From Stutzerimonas stutzeri RCH2 (lineage in GTDB: Bacteria; Pseudomonadota; Gammaproteobacteria; Pseudomonadales; Pseudomonadaceae), in NCBI RefSeq assembly GCF_000327065.1, contig NC_019936.1:3252001-3316000 (forward strand): a stretch of 64,000 bases of DNA. Direction: 5' to 3'. The first letter of the stretch is position 1, and every line of letters starts with the position of its first letter. The translations under genes and the position numbers were made by a program. Under the pieces are notes generated by a model. That model saw only the letters and a list, made by a program, of their open reading frames with translations, was not told the DNA's origin and did not search any database. This document shows positions 48,677-58,647 of this stretch, in pieces.

Positions 48677-49347
48677 GTGAAGATCACTTCGAAGACGAAC
48701 TCGAGGAGCATCTGCCCGGCAGAGCCCGCTCGCCCATGGCGCGGCGTTTCCGTGGCTTTCTGCCCGTGGTGATCGACGTGGAGTGCGGCGGCTTCAACAG
48801 CGCCACGGACGCTCTGCTGGAAATCGCTGCCGTCACCATCGGCATGGACGAACAGGGCCTGCTCTACCCGCAGGACACCCTCTTCTACCGTGTCGAACCG
48901 TTCGCGGGGGCCAACATCGAACCCGCGGCGCTGGAATTCACCGGGATCAAGCTTGATCACCCGCTGCGCATGGCGGTACCGGAGTCACAGGCTCTGACCG
49001 ATATCTTCCGCAGTGTACGTAAGGCAGTGAAATCCGCCGGCTGCAAGCGTGCAATTCTGGTCGGTCATAACAGCAGCTTCGACCTCGGTTTCCTCAACGC
49101 GGCCATCGCTCGCTGCGAGATCAAGCGCAACCCGTTCCATCCCTTCTCGAGCTTCGACACCGCCACCCTCGCCGGCCTCGCCTACGGCCAGACCGTGTTG
49201 GCGAAAGCCTGCCAGGCCGCCGGTATCGACTTCGACGGACGCGAGGCGCACTCTGCCCGCTACGACACCGAGAAGACCGCCGAGCTGTTCTGCGGCATCG
49301 TCAATCGCTGGCGGGAAATGGGCGGCTGGGAAGAGTTCGACGAGTGA
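48673..49347 (+). CDS. rnt: Ribonuclease T
   Basis: 3'-to-5' exoribonuclease that trims tRNA and other stable RNA ends. The protein has 224 residues with the DEDDh catalytic set: Asp35 and Glu37 in VIDVECGGF, Asp in [14 protein letters not shown], and His and Asp in [15 protein letters not shown]. The ATG at 48673 overlaps the pyrC stop; an earlier in-frame ATG lies inside pyrC and has no independent support. Confidence 0.96.
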   Translation: MSEDHFEDELEEHLPGRARSPMARRFRGFLPVVIDVECGGFNSATDALLEIAAVTIGMDEQGLLYPQDTLFYRVEPFAGANIEPAALEFTGIKLDHPLRMAVPESQALTDIFRSVRKAVKSAGCKRAILVGHNSSFDLGFLNAAIARCEIKRNPFHPFSSFDTATLAGLAYGQTVLAKACQAAGIDFDGREAHSARYDTEKTAELFCGIVNRWREMGGWEEFDE

Positions 49348-49413
49348 CATCAGACGCACTGTGAGCGGGCGGCGCGCTTCTTAGCGCCCGTTACCGTGAC
49401 CGAAGCCAGAAAC

Positions 49414-49446
49414 AAAAAAGGCCAGTCGTTGACTGGCCTTTTTTTC
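49414..49446. terminator. Bidirectional terminator between rnt and thrC
   Basis: AAAAAAGGCCAGTC-GTT-GACTGGCCTTTTTTT, a near-perfect hairpin with A and T runs on both sides, serving the convergent genes. Confidence 0.92.
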
Positions 49447-49456
49447 ACCTGCGGCG

Positions 49457-50866
49457 TTAGAGCGGCTTGCCACGGTTGCCGTGCTGGCCAACGAAGGCCT
49501 GGACGGCTTTCAGCTCGTTCGGCAGCACGGTGCAGCGCTCGCCGCGCTCGAACAGGTCCGCCAGGTGGGCAGGCAGAGCAAGCGCTTGGCCGATGCCCGC
49601 CTTCTCCACCGCGTCCGGGAACTTCACCGGATGTGCGGTACCCAGCGTCACCATCGGAATACTCAGACTACGGCGGCACTCGCGCGCAGCATGAACGCCG
49701 ATGGCGGTGTGCGGGTCGAGCACCTCGCCCGTCTCCTTGAAGACCTGAGCGATGGTGGCACAGGTCTGCTCGTCATCCACGGCCAGCGAATCGAACAGCT
49801 TGCGTGCTTCGGTCCAGCGATCCTCTTCCACCGACAGTTTGCCGCTGGCGCGGAAGCCGTCCAGCAATTCGGCTACAGCCTTGCCATTGCGGCCATGCAG
49901 ATCAAACAGCAGCCGTTCGAAATTGGACGACACCATGATGTCCATCGACGGCGACAGTGACGCATGCAGCGTGTCCTTGTCGTAGCGATTGCCGGACATG
50001 AAGCGATGCAGGATATCGTTGCGGTTGGTGGCAACGATCAGCTGGTTGATCGGCAGCCCCATGTTGCGCGCAAGATAACCGGCAAAGATATCGCCGAAAT
50101 TGCCGGTCGGTACCGAGAAGGCCACCGAGCGAGCCGGGCCGCCGAGCTGCAGCGCAGCGTGGAAGTAGTAAACGATCTGGGCCATGATCCGCGCCCAGTT
50201 GATCGAGTTGACCGCAACCAGCCGGGTGCCCTTGAGGAACGCCTGGTCGGCGAAGCTGGCCTTGACCATTTCCTGGCAATCATCGAAGTTGCCTTCGATG
50301 GCGATGTTGTGGATGTTGTCGCCGGCAATGGTGGTCATCTGCCGCCGCTGCACTTCCGATACCCGCTGGTGCGGGTGCAGGATGAAGATGTCGACGTTCT
50401 CGCAACGACGGCAGCCCTCGATGGCGGCCGAACCGGTATCGCCAGAGGTCGCCCCCATGATCACCACGCGCTCGCCGCGCTTGGCCAGCACGTAATCGAG
50501 CAGACGACCGAGCAGCTGCAGGGCGAAGTCCTTGAATGCCAAGGTGGGGCCGTGGAACAGTTCGAGCACCCACTCGTTGCCGTTCAGCTGGCGCAGCGGG
50601 GCGATGGCGCTGTGAGCGAAAACGCCGTAGGTCTCTTCCAGGATTTGCTTGAAGTCGGCATCCGGAATGCTGCCGGCAACGAACGGGCGCATGACCCGGA
50701 AAGCCAGTTCGTGATACGGCAAGCCGGCCCAGGAGGCAATCTCCTCCACGGTGAAGCGCGGTAGATTCTCCGGCACGTACAGGCCGCCATCGCTGGCCAG
50801 GCCCGCCAGCAGAACATCTTCAAAATTCAGGGCCGGCGCCTGGCCACGGGTGCTGATGTAACGCAT
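49457..50866 (-). CDS. thrC: Threonine synthase
   Basis: PLP enzyme that converts O-phosphohomoserine to threonine. The protein has 469 residues, with the PLP Lys in FHGPTLAFKDF near residue 112, GATSGDTGSAAIEG for phosphate binding, and NFGDIFAGYLA later. It lies 74 bases downstream of hom on the same strand. Confidence 0.97.
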   Translation of the reverse strand: MRYISTRGQAPALNFEDVLLAGLASDGGLYVPENLPRFTVEEIASWAGLPYHELAFRVMRPFVAGSIPDADFKQILEETYGVFAHSAIAPLRQLNGNEWVLELFHGPTLAFKDFALQLLGRLLDYVLAKRGERVVIMGATSGDTGSAAIEGCRRCENVDIFILHPHQRVSEVQRRQMTTIAGDNIHNIAIEGNFDDCQEMVKASFADQAFLKGTRLVAVNSINWARIMAQIVYYFHAALQLGGPARSVAFSVPTGNFGDIFAGYLARNMGLPINQLIVATNRNDILHRFMSGNRYDKDTLHASLSPSMDIMVSSNFERLLFDLHGRNGKAVAELLDGFRASGKLSVEEDRWTEARKLFDSLAVDDEQTCATIAQVFKETGEVLDPHTAIGVHAARECRRSLSIPMVTLGTAHPVKFPDAVEKAGIGQALALPAHLADLFERGERCTVLPNELKAVQAFVGQHGNRGKPL

Positions 50867-50940
50867 GGTTCAAACCTTCGGTGTTGGCAGCAGCGGCAGG
50901 CAGCAGGCAGAAGCCCTGCAGCCAGACGTCGCTACCGGAG

Positions 50941-52245
50941 TTAATTCAGCTGTTCGACGCGGATACGCACGACCTTGTCCGCCACATCGTCGAGTTTTTC
51001 CAGGGCGGCGATCGCATCATCGATGCGCTGCTCGACCACTCGATGGGTAACGAGAATGACCGGCACCAGACCGTCCTGCTCCTCAGCCTCTTTCTGCATG
51101 ATCGACTCGATGTTGATCCCGCGCTCGGAGAGGATGCTCGCAACCTGGGCCAGCACGCCCGGATGGTCCTTGGCCTGAATGCGCAGGTAATAGGCGCTTT
51201 CGCAGGCGCTGATCGGCAGAATCGGGTGATCGGACAGAGAGTCCGGCTGGAACGCCAGGTGCGGCACGCGATTGTTCGGGTCAGTGGTCAGCGCGCGGGT
51301 TACATCAACGAGATCTGCCACCACTGCCGAGGCGGTTGGCTCCATGCCAGCACCCGCGCCGTAGTAGAGCGTACTGCCGACGGCATCGCCATTTACCATC
51401 ACGGCATTCATTACGCCGTTGACGTTGGCGATCAGCCGGTCGGCCGGAATCAGTGTCGGGTGCACGCGCAACTCGATGCCGGCATCGGTGCGGCGAGCGA
51501 CGCCCAGGTGCTTGATGCGGTAACCCAGTGCCTCGGCATAATTCACATCAGTGGTGGTCAGCCGTGCGATGCCCTCGGTGTACGCCTTGTCGAATTGCAA
51601 CGGAATGCCGAAGGCGATGGAGGCCAGAATGGTCAGCTTGTGCGCAGCATCGATACCCTCGACGTCGAAGGTAGGGTCGGCTTCGGCATAACCGAGCGCC
51701 TGCGCCTCCTTGAGCACGTCCTCGAAGGTACGGCCCTTTTCACGCATCTCGGTAAGAATGAAATTGCCGGTGCCGTTGATGATCCCAGCCAGCCAATTGA
51801 TGCGGTTGCCGGCCAGGCCCTCACGAATCGCCTTGATGACCGGAATACCGCCCGCGACCGACGCTTCGAACGCGACGATGACGCCTTTCTCGCGCGCCTT
51901 GGCGAAAATCTCGTTGCCATGCACCGCGATCAGCGCCTTGTTGGCGGTGACGACGTGCTTGCCGTTCTCGATGGCCTTGAGCACCAGCTCCTTGGCGAGG
52001 GTGTAGCCACCGATCAGCTCGACAACGATGTCGATCTCGGGATTGTTCACGACATCGAAGATGTCTGCCGTAATGGGCGTAGCGCCGGTGTCGCACTTGG
52101 CATTCGGATGACGGGTGGCAATCTGCGCAACCTCGATTCCGCGCCCGGCACGGCGGGCAATCTCCTCGGCGTTGCGTTTGAGCACATTGAAGGTACCGCC
52201 ACCGACGGTTCCCAGCCCACAGATGCCAACTTTCACCGGTTTCAA
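50941..52245 (-). CDS. hom: Homoserine dehydrogenase
   Basis: Reduces aspartate semialdehyde to homoserine on the way to threonine and methionine. The protein has 434 residues: the NAD(P) fold starts with GICGLGTVGGG (residues 7-17), the catalytic domain has GIINGTGNFILTEM, and a C-terminal ACT domain (AKDHPGVLAQVASILSERGI) probably senses threonine. I chose the TTG at 52243-52245 with GGGGAG seven bases before. It gives the family start KPVKVGICG; an upstream ATG would add 16 residues. Confidence 0.95.
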   Translation of the reverse strand: MKPVKVGICGLGTVGGGTFNVLKRNAEEIARRAGRGIEVAQIATRHPNAKCDTGATPITADIFDVVNNPEIDIVVELIGGYTLAKELVLKAIENGKHVVTANKALIAVHGNEIFAKAREKGVIVAFEASVAGGIPVIKAIREGLAGNRINWLAGIINGTGNFILTEMREKGRTFEDVLKEAQALGYAEADPTFDVEGIDAAHKLTILASIAFGIPLQFDKAYTEGIARLTTTDVNYAEALGYRIKHLGVARRTDAGIELRVHPTLIPADRLIANVNGVMNAVMVNGDAVGSTLYYGAGAGMEPTASAVVADLVDVTRALTTDPNNRVPHLAFQPDSLSDHPILPISACESAYYLRIQAKDHPGVLAQVASILSERGINIESIMQKEAEEQDGLVPVILVTHRVVEQRIDDAIAALEKLDDVADKVVRIRVEQLN

Positions 52246-52357
52246 GCTGAACTCCCCATTCACAGCGAAACGACCGGACCTGCCGATCGACAAAAGAGTC
52301 GCACATTACGAAGCGAGCAGCTTTTAGTCAATCAGCCGAAGCCCTGCCCTGTCGCGA

Positions 52358-52846
52358 TCAGCCGCCAAGCCCCAGTCGCTGGTGCCATTGCGCAAACGAC
52401 TCGTCCGGGTATTCGGCAAAACAGCGATCATGTCCCTGCACCTGAGGCTCCACCCAGCTTGCCTTGGAGTCGAGCATCAAGTGCGTATGTTCAGGCGGCA
52501 CGGGCAGTTCGGTGTCGATGGCCGATGCGAACGGATGCACAAGATCGGGCCAGGTAGGATCCCAGAGCCACAGCGCACTGGCACAGAGTCCGCAAAAATG
52601 TCGCCGTCCTTCACTGGTGCGGACTTCTCCCGTTGCGGGGTCGGTCAAGCGCGCCTGGTAAACGGAGACATGCTCGCGACCTTCGACCTGCAAGGTGCGG
52701 TAGTCACCACCGAGGTTGATGGCATAACCACCGCCGCCCGCCGTCTTACGGCAGATCGAGCAGTAGCAACGCATGAAAGGATAGGGCTGAGCGGATTCAA
52801 GACTGAACCGCACAGCCTGACAGTGACAGGAGCCTTCGAGCTTCAT
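52358..52846 (-). CDS. GFA family zinc protein
   Basis: A 162-residue protein of the glutathione-dependent formaldehyde-activating (GFA, CENP-V) fold. Zinc-binding Cys are seen in GSCHCQAVRF near residue 7, CYCSICRK near 27, and CGLCASALW near 85. Most family members have no proven reaction, and the formaldehyde role of the founder is doubtful. It stands alone between hom and dsbC. Confidence 0.85.
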   Translation of the reverse strand: MKLEGSCHCQAVRFSLESAQPYPFMRCYCSICRKTAGGGGYAINLGGDYRTLQVEGREHVSVYQARLTDPATGEVRTSEGRRHFCGLCASALWLWDPTWPDLVHPFASAIDTELPVPPEHTHLMLDSKASWVEPQVQGHDRCFAEYPDESFAQWHQRLGLGG

Positions 52847-52947
52847 CGCGACCCACCTTGTTCAAACCCGGGATTGAACAAGGTAGGTCGCCCTGCGCCG
52901 CCGAGAGCCATCAGATAAAGGCAATCGGACCAATGGCTCCGGCGAGG

Positions 52948-53673
52948 TCACTCGGCAGCGAGCGCCACCTCGGCGAGCTGCGCGGCCGGCTGATAGCCGG
53001 GAATCATTTGGCCGTTGGCGAGAACGATGGCCGGAGTGCCCTGAACACCGATCATTTGACCCAACTGATACTGCTTGGCAATCGGCGTCTCACAGCTGGC
53101 GGCCGGCAGGTCCTCGCGAGCCTTGGCCTTGTTCATCGCATCCTGGCGGTCCTTGGCGCACCATACGCTGGTCAGCGTATTGGCCCCATGACTACCCATG
53201 CCCTGCCGCGGGAATGCTACATAGCGCACTTCCACACCGAGACGGTTGAGCTGCGGCACTTCGCTGTGCAGCTTCTGGCAATAACCACAGTCGGTATCGG
53301 TGAACACCGTGATATGCGTCTTCGGCGCCTTGGGTGCGAATACCACCATTTCACTCGCAGGGATCGCATTGATCTGCTTGGCAACCGACTTGCTCTGCGC
53401 CTGCTCGGTCAGGTTGACGGCCTGACCATTCTGGAACTGGTACAGATAGCCCTGGATGATGAATTGACCATCGGCACTGGCGTACAGCTGCCGCCCCCCC
53501 TCCAACTGGACCTGATAAACGCCCGGCATCGGACTTTCAGCGACGGCCTCGATCGGCATGTCCGGCTGGATTTTCTGCAGGGCCTGACGAATTGCCTGAT
53601 CCGGATCGGCGGCCATTGCAACGGTGCTGGCCAGACCGACGGCGGCGGCAGCGAACAAACGAATCACGCCCAT
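52948..53673 (-). CDS. dsbC: Thiol:disulfide interchange protein DsbC
   Basis: Periplasmic disulphide isomerase that corrects wrong disulphides, kept reduced by DsbD. The protein has 241 residues: signal peptide (about 1-21, VAMAADP), an N-terminal dimerisation domain, and a thioredoxin fold with the active site Cys129-Gly-Tyr-Cys132 in TDCGYCQKL. A second Cys pair lies in the C-terminal part (VWCAKDR, ASCETP). It lies downstream of xerD on the same strand. Confidence 0.96.
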   Translation of the reverse strand: MGVIRLFAAAAVGLASTVAMAADPDQAIRQALQKIQPDMPIEAVAESPMPGVYQVQLEGGRQLYASADGQFIIQGYLYQFQNGQAVNLTEQAQSKSVAKQINAIPASEMVVFAPKAPKTHITVFTDTDCGYCQKLHSEVPQLNRLGVEVRYVAFPRQGMGSHGANTLTSVWCAKDRQDAMNKAKAREDLPAASCETPIAKQYQLGQMIGVQGTPAIVLANGQMIPGYQPAAQLAEVALAAE

Positions 53674-53803
53674 GGAAACTCCTGGCAGCGACGATCAAGG
53701 GAAGGCGCAAAGACTACCATAGCCATCCCGCTCAGACTGCTAGCGGCTTCTCCAACAGACGCCACCAACCGCCACCGAGGATGCGGCCAAACCAGCCTGA
53801 CCA

Positions 53804-54700
53804 CTACCCGCGCGGATGATGCTGCGCATGCAGCTCCTGCAGGCGCGCACGGGCGATGTGGGTGTAAATCTGAGTGGTCGAGAGATCACTATGACCAAGC
53901 AGCATCTGCACGGTGCGCAGATCCGCGCCGTGGTTGAGCAGATGCGTGGCGAAGGCGTGGCGCAAGGTATGCGGCGATATCGACGTAGCGATACCCGCAA
54001 CCTTGGCGTGCAGCTTGATTCGATGCCAGAAGGTCTGACGCGTCATCTGGTCGCCACGCAGGCTGGGGAACAGCACATCGCGGGCCTTTCCACCAAGCAA
54101 CTCGTCCCGCCCCTCGCGCTGATAACGCTCCAGCCAGTGCAAGGCTTCATCCCCCAGCGGCACCAACCGTTCCTTGTTGCCCTTCCCGAAGGTGCGTAAC
54201 ACACCCTGCCGCATGCTGACCTGCTCCAGCGTCAGGCTGATCAGCTCTGTCACGCGCAAACCACAGGCGTAGAGCACCTCGAGCATGGCTCGATCACGCA
54301 ACCCAATCGGGTCGCCAAGATCCGGCGCAGCCAGCAGCGCCTCGACATCGGCCTCGGACAGCGCCTTGGGCAAGGGGCGACCGAGCCGAGGCAGGTCCAC
54401 ACGCAAGGTCGGGTCGACAGCGATTTCGCCTTCGCGCAGCAGGTAACGATAGAAGCCGCGCAAACCGGAGAGGAACCGTGCGGTGGAGCGCGCCTTGTAT
54501 CCGTTGTTCAGGCGCCATGCGAGATGGTCGAGAATGATCTCGCGACCAGCGACGGCAAGCCGGACACCCCGCTCGCTCAACCAACCATTGAACAGCGCAA
54601 GGTCACTGCGATAGGCCTCACGGCTATTATCGGCCAGTCCTTTTTCCAGCCATAGGGCATCGAGGTAGCGGTCGATAACGGAATCGTCGAGTGCAGGCAT
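53804..54700 (-). CDS. xerD: Site-specific tyrosine recombinase XerD
   Basis: Chromosome dimer resolvase that works with XerC at dif. The protein has 298 residues, as for E. coli XerD. The SAM-like core-binding domain fills the first 110 residues. The catalytic set is Arg in YACGLRVTELISL, His and Arg in HTLRHAFATHLL, His in LLGHSDLSTTQIY, and Tyr279. The gene order xerD-dsbC-hom-thrC is that of P. aeruginosa, so this is the housekeeping copy, not a mobile integrase. Confidence 0.96.
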   Translation of the reverse strand: MPALDDSVIDRYLDALWLEKGLADNSREAYRSDLALFNGWLSERGVRLAVAGREIILDHLAWRLNNGYKARSTARFLSGLRGFYRYLLREGEIAVDPTLRVDLPRLGRPLPKALSEADVEALLAAPDLGDPIGLRDRAMLEVLYACGLRVTELISLTLEQVSMRQGVLRTFGKGNKERLVPLGDEALHWLERYQREGRDELLGGKARDVLFPSLRGDQMTRQTFWHRIKLHAKVAGIATSISPHTLRHAFATHLLNHGADLRTVQMLLGHSDLSTTQIYTHIARARLQELHAQHHPRG

Positions 54701-54837
54701 GACAGCTTCGGGAAAAGGGAAAAGAGCAGTCTTTCATACTGGAAGCAGGCAAGCACACATGCAATCTGGGGTGAACCCGATCAACACGGCGCCATCTAGA
54801 TTGCCGCTGCAGACCAAACAACGGCAGCCAGAAACGA

Positions 54838-54866
54838 AAAAAGCAGCCCGTAGGCTGCTTTTTTCT
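54838..54866 (-). terminator. Terminator of the rpsP-rimM-trmD-rplS operon
   Basis: AAAGCAGCC-TAC-GGGCTGCTTTTTT on the minus strand with flanking A and T runs, 18 bases after the rplS stop. Confidence 0.92.
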
Positions 54867-54881
54867 TTCGGAAATGCGGTC

Positions 54882-55232
54882 TTAGACCAGCTTTTCCTTG
54901 ATGCGGGCGGCCTTGCCGGACAGCGCGCGGAGGTAGTACAGCTTGGCCTTGCGCACGTCACCGCGGCGCTTGACGCTGATGCTGTCGACCATCGGGCTGT
55001 AGCTCTGGAAGGTACGCTCGACGCCAACACCGTTGGAAATCTTGCGAACGGTGAAAGCGCTGTTCAGGCCGCGGTTACGCTTGCCAATCACGACGCCTTC
55101 GAAGGCCTGCAGACGCTGACGCTCGCCTTCCTTTACCTTCACCTGAACGATAACGGTGTCACCCGGCGCGAACGGCGGGATTTCTTTGGTCATCTGCTCG
55201 GCTTCGAGCTGCTGAATGATCTTGTTGGTCAT
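54882..55232 (-). CDS. rplS: 50S ribosomal protein L19
   Basis: Ribosomal protein at the 30S-50S interface, 116 residues, with family stretches [28 protein letters not shown] and [10 protein letters not shown]. Last gene of the rpsP-rimM-trmD-rplS operon, 42 bases after trmD. Confidence 0.98.
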   Translation of the reverse strand: MTNKIIQQLEAEQMTKEIPPFAPGDTVIVQVKVKEGERQRLQAFEGVVIGKRNRGLNSAFTVRKISNGVGVERTFQSYSPMVDSISVKRRGDVRKAKLYYLRALSGKAARIKEKLV

Positions 55233-55274
55233 GCTGTGCTCCTAAGGTCAACCCACCGGGTTGCCATCGATACG

Positions 55275-56027
55275 TTAACTATCGTCCCGCTGGCGGATGT
55301 ATTCCGCCAGCAGCTTCTGTTCTTCTCCAGAAAGCGAGCGGCTATCCAGAAGATCGGCGCGTCGCTCCCAGGTCCTTCCAAGGGACTGCTGCAAGCGCCA
55401 GCGTCGGATGTGTTCATGGTTACCGCTGAGCAGCACTTCAGGAACACATTTACCCGCATACACCTCAGGTCGCGTGTAGTGCGGACAGTCGAGCAGGCCG
55501 TCGGTAAACGAGTCCTCCTCGGCGGAACCAGCATGACCCAGGGCACCCGGAAGCAGCCTGGTCACGGCATCGATCAGCACCATTGCCGGCAGCTCGCCGC
55601 CGGACAACACATAATCACCGATCGACCATTCCTCATCTACGTGCGCCTCAATGAAACGCTCGTCGATGCCTTCGTAACGACCGGCGATAAGGATAAGTGC
55701 ATCCTCGTTCGCCAGCTCGCGAACGTCAGCCTGTTTCAGCTGGCGCCCCTGCGGCGACAGGTAGATCACCTTCGCCGTCTCGCCCGCGGCTTGCTTGGCG
55801 TCAGCCAGGGCAAGCTCGAGCGGCTTGATCTTCATCACCATTCCAGGACCTCCGCCGAATGGGCGGTCGTCCACTGTCTGATGGCGGTCTTCGGTGTAGC
55901 TTCGGGGGTTCCAGCAGTTCAACTGCAACAACCCCTGCTTCACTGCACGGCTGGTAATCCCGTAGTCACATATCGCTGCGAACATATCCGGGAACAGGCT
56001 GATGACCTCAACGCGCAAAGCGGCCAT
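55275..56027 (-). CDS. trmD: tRNA (guanine37-N1)-methyltransferase TrmD
   Basis: SPOUT-family enzyme that methylates G37 next to the anticodon and prevents +1 frameshifting. The protein has 250 residues. The knot region shows [15 protein letters not shown] and the SAM-binding [21 protein letters not shown] chose the ATG at 56025-56027 ([16 protein letters not shown]), the family start. The longer frame upstream runs into rimM. The rimM stop lies five bases before this ATG. Confidence 0.96.
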   Translation of the reverse strand: MAALRVEVISLFPDMFAAICDYGITSRAVKQGLLQLNCWNPRSYTEDRHQTVDDRPFGGGPGMVMKIKPLELALADAKQAAGETAKVIYLSPQGRQLKQADVRELANEDALILIAGRYEGIDERFIEAHVDEEWSIGDYVLSGGELPAMVLIDAVTRLLPGALGHAGSAEEDSFTDGLLDCPHYTRPEVYAGKCVPEVLLSGNHEHIRRWRLQQSLGRTWERRADLLDSRSLSGEEQKLLAEYIRQRDDS

Positions 56028-56032
56028 GCCGT

Positions 56033-56569
56033 TCAGAAATCCGCGTCCCAATCGACCTGCATCTCGCCCACTTCCAGATCGATCTTCAACACGCACTGAT
56101 CGGTGTAAGGCAGCAGACGCTCACGATCATCCAGGCTTCCAGCACAAGGCTTTACCACCAGAACGTCGTTGGCTCCGGTTTCGAGCAGATGATCGACCTG
56201 ACCGAGCAGCTGCGCGGACTGATTGATGACCTTCAAGCCCTGGAGCTGATACCAGTAGTACTCACCGTCGTCCAAGGCGGGCAGTTCGCTGCGCGGGATG
56301 CAGATTTCGAAATCCGCGTAGGTACGCGCGACTTCGCGATCATCCAAGCCCTCTAGCGTTGCCACCAGAATCTTCCCCTGGAGGCGCCCCTTGACCAACT
56401 CGACCTGCTTGACTTCGTCGCCTCGCCTCAGCGTCCAGCGTCGATAGTCCAGCAGGTTGTCGATCGGATCGGTAAAGGAGTAGACCTTCACGTCACCGCG
56501 CACGCCATGCACCGAAACGATCTTGCCGATGACAACCAAGTCATCGACCGGAGCAGACGTTGCGTTCAT
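56033..56569 (-). CDS. rimM: Ribosome maturation factor RimM
   Basis: Assists 30S head assembly by binding S19 and 16S helices. The protein has 178 residues, with the N-terminal RimM domain ([21 protein letters not shown]) and a C-terminal PRC-barrel ([21 protein letters not shown]). Five bases separate it from rpsP. Confidence 0.97.
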   Translation of the reverse strand: MNATSAPVDDLVVIGKIVSVHGVRGDVKVYSFTDPIDNLLDYRRWTLRRGDEVKQVELVKGRLQGKILVATLEGLDDREVARTYADFEICIPRSELPALDDGEYYWYQLQGLKVINQSAQLLGQVDHLLETGANDVLVVKPCAGSLDDRERLLPYTDQCVLKIDLEVGEMQVDWDADF

Positions 56570-56574
56570 GCGAT

Positions 56575-56826
56575 TCAGGCAGCGGCCTTGGCAGCTTCCT
56601 TCAGCAGCTGAGCAACACGCTCAGACGGCTGTGCGCCCTGGCTCAGCCAGTAGGTGACGCGCTCCTGATTTACAGAAAGCTTCACTTCCGCACCATTGGC
56701 GATCGGGTTGAAGAAACCGATGCGCTCGACGAAGCGACCATCGCGCGGGTTGCGGCTGTTGGTCACGGTCAGGTGATAGAAAGGGCGCTTCTTGGAGCCG
56801 CCACGGGCGAGACGAATAGTTACCAT
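56575..56826 (-). CDS. rpsP: 30S ribosomal protein S16
   Basis: Ribosomal protein of 83 residues with the family start [20 protein letters not shown] and [14 protein letters not shown]. First gene of the operon, with a promoter about 80 bases upstream. Confidence 0.98.
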   Translation of the reverse strand: MVTIRLARGGSKKRPFYHLTVTNSRNPRDGRFVERIGFFNPIANGAEVKLSVNQERVTYWLSQGAQPSERVAQLLKEAAKAAA

Positions 56827-56872
56827 GTGAACATCGTTCCTGTAGTCGGTGCTAACTTAAGGCACACACTTA

Positions 56873-56912
56873 CTTAAAATGGGCCTAGGCCCGAAAGGCC
56901 GCACATTTTAAG
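56873..56912. repeat. Inverted repeat upstream of rpsP
   Basis: CTTAAAATG at 56873-56881 and CATTTTAAG at 56904-56912 are perfect complements, with GGCC-rich sequence between (including the palindrome GGGCCTAGGCCC). The right arm includes the -10 of the rpsP promoter. Confidence 0.7.
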
Positions 56913-56933
56913 GAATGCCGGGGATTTTGCAAA
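56905..56933 (-). promoter_or_regulatory. rpsP operon promoter
   Basis: On the minus strand TTTGCA (56933-56928) and TAAAAT (56910-56905) with a 17-base spacer, each one base from the sigma-70 consensus or close to it. Confidence 0.7.
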
Positions 56934-56974
56934 CTCTTTTACCAAAGCGACAGGACTGCCCAGGGCTATTGCCA

Positions 56975-57004
56975 GCGCCGCGCGGTAGACGACCGCGCCG
57001 GCGC
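56975..57004 (-). terminator. GC-rich hairpin after ffh
   Basis: GCGCCG-GCGCGGT paired with ACCGCGC-GGCGC, about 22 bases after the ffh stop on the minus strand. No T-run follows, so read-through into rpsP is possible. Confidence 0.45.
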
Positions 57005-57025
57005 CCTGCCGCAGTGCTGTAATCA

Positions 57026-58402
57026 CTAGAACTTCGGCATGCCGCCGCCGGGAAGCATCCCGCCCATGCCGCGCATCATTTTGGCCATGCCACCCTTGCC
57101 GGTGACCTTCTTCATCATCTTCTGCATCTGTTTGTGCTGCTTGATCAGCCGGCCAATATCCTGCACTTGAGTACCCGAACCCATAGCGATCCGGCGCTTG
57201 CGCGAGCCGCTGATGATATCGGGATTGCGGCGCTCTGCAGGAGTCATCGAGTTGATGATCGCTTCCATCTGCTTGAACTGCTTTTCCGCTGCGCCCTGGG
57301 CGTGGCCCATCTGCGACAGATTGACGCCACCGATGGAGGGAAGCTTGTCCATCAGCCCGCCAAGACCGCCCATGTTCTTCATTTGCTGCAGCTGATCGCG
57401 GAAGTCTTCGAGATCGAAGCCCTTGCCCTTCTTGAGCTTCTTGGTGAGCTTCTCGGCCTTTTCACGATCGAGGGTCTGCTCGGCCTGCTCGATGAGGCTG
57501 AGCACATCGCCCATACCTAGAATGCGCGAGGCAATACGATCCGGATGGAAAGGTTCCAGAGCATCGCTCTTCTCGCCCATGCCGAGGAACTTGATCGGCT
57601 TGCCAGTCACATGCCGTACCGACAGTGCCGCACCGCCACGGGCATCACCGTCGACTTTGGTCAGCACCACACCAGTCAAGGGAAGCGCCTCGCCAAACGC
57701 ACGAGCAGTATTCGCCGCGTCCTGACCGGTCATGGCGTCGACGACGAAAAGCGTCTCGGCCGGATTGATCGCTGCGTGGACGGCCTGGATCTCGGCCATC
57801 ATTTCGGCATCGATCGCCAAACGCCCGGCGGTATCCACCAACACCACATCGATGAACTTGAGCTTGGCTTCGCGAATTGCGGCCTGCGCGATATCTACCG
57901 GCTTCTGGCTGATATCGGACGGAAAGAAGGTGACACCGACCTCAGCCGCCAGCGTTTCGAGCTGCTTGATGGCTGCCGGGCGATACACGTCAGCCGAAAC
58001 GACCAGTACGGTCTTCTTCTTACGCTCCTTGAGGAAGCGCGCCAGCTTGCCCACGGTGGTGGTCTTACCCGCACCCTGCAGACCCGCCATGAGCACGACA
58101 GCCGGAGGCGTGACCTGAAGCGCCAGGTCTTCGTTGGCCGCCCCCATCAGTTCTTCCAGTTCGGCGCGGACGATCTTCACGAACGCCTGCCCAGGCGTCA
58201 GGCTCTTCGACACCTCGGTGCCGACGGCGCGCTCCTTTACCCGATTGACGAACTCCTTGACCACCGGCAGCGCGACGTCGGCCTCGAGCAGCGCCATGCG
58301 CACTTCGCGCAGGGTGTCCTTGATGTTGTCCTCGGTCAGCTTGGCCTTGCCGGTGACATGGCGAAGCGTTTGTGAGAGGCGGTCGGTTAGGTTTTCGAAC
58401 AT
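57026..58402 (-). CDS. ffh: Signal recognition particle protein Ffh
   Basis: SRP54 GTPase that binds signal sequences of membrane proteins with 4.5S RNA and docks at FtsY. The protein has 458 residues: N domain, G domain (GLQGAGKTTTVGKLA near 102-116, VDTAGRL, LTKVDGDARGG), and the Met-rich M domain (QMGHAQGAAEK to the tail MMRGMGGMLPGGGMPKF). The ATG at 58400-58402 gives the family start FENLTDRLSQTLRH. A TATAAT at 58442-58437 on the minus strand is a possible -10. Confidence 0.97.
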   Translation of the reverse strand: MFENLTDRLSQTLRHVTGKAKLTEDNIKDTLREVRMALLEADVALPVVKEFVNRVKERAVGTEVSKSLTPGQAFVKIVRAELEELMGAANEDLALQVTPPAVVLMAGLQGAGKTTTVGKLARFLKERKKKTVLVVSADVYRPAAIKQLETLAAEVGVTFFPSDISQKPVDIAQAAIREAKLKFIDVVLVDTAGRLAIDAEMMAEIQAVHAAINPAETLFVVDAMTGQDAANTARAFGEALPLTGVVLTKVDGDARGGAALSVRHVTGKPIKFLGMGEKSDALEPFHPDRIASRILGMGDVLSLIEQAEQTLDREKAEKLTKKLKKGKGFDLEDFRDQLQQMKNMGGLGGLMDKLPSIGGVNLSQMGHAQGAAEKQFKQMEAIINSMTPAERRNPDIISGSRKRRIAMGSGTQVQDIGRLIKQHKQMQKMMKKVTGKGGMAKMMRGMGGMLPGGGMPKF

Positions 58403-58647
58403 GAGCCATTCCACGCTGGATGTGCTGAAGGGCGGGATTATAGAAGGTGGAAGCGCCCCGCCGGTACCCCGCCCGCATTGCTTTTCGTTCCAGACGTTCG
58501 CCGGTCACTGCTCTGCGAACGCCGCACGATGGCAACAGAGAGAATCGAGAGACAACCCTGCCGCGACGATACGTAACCTTGACGCAGCTTTTGCCCCTCG
58601 GGTGTTTGTGCCACACTCACGACCTTTCGAGCCCGTTACCGGAATCT

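Noticed and set aside
53804..54700. xerD as a phage or transposon integrase
   Set aside because: Length, active-site set and neighbours are those of the housekeeping recombinase; no attachment site or cargo is present.
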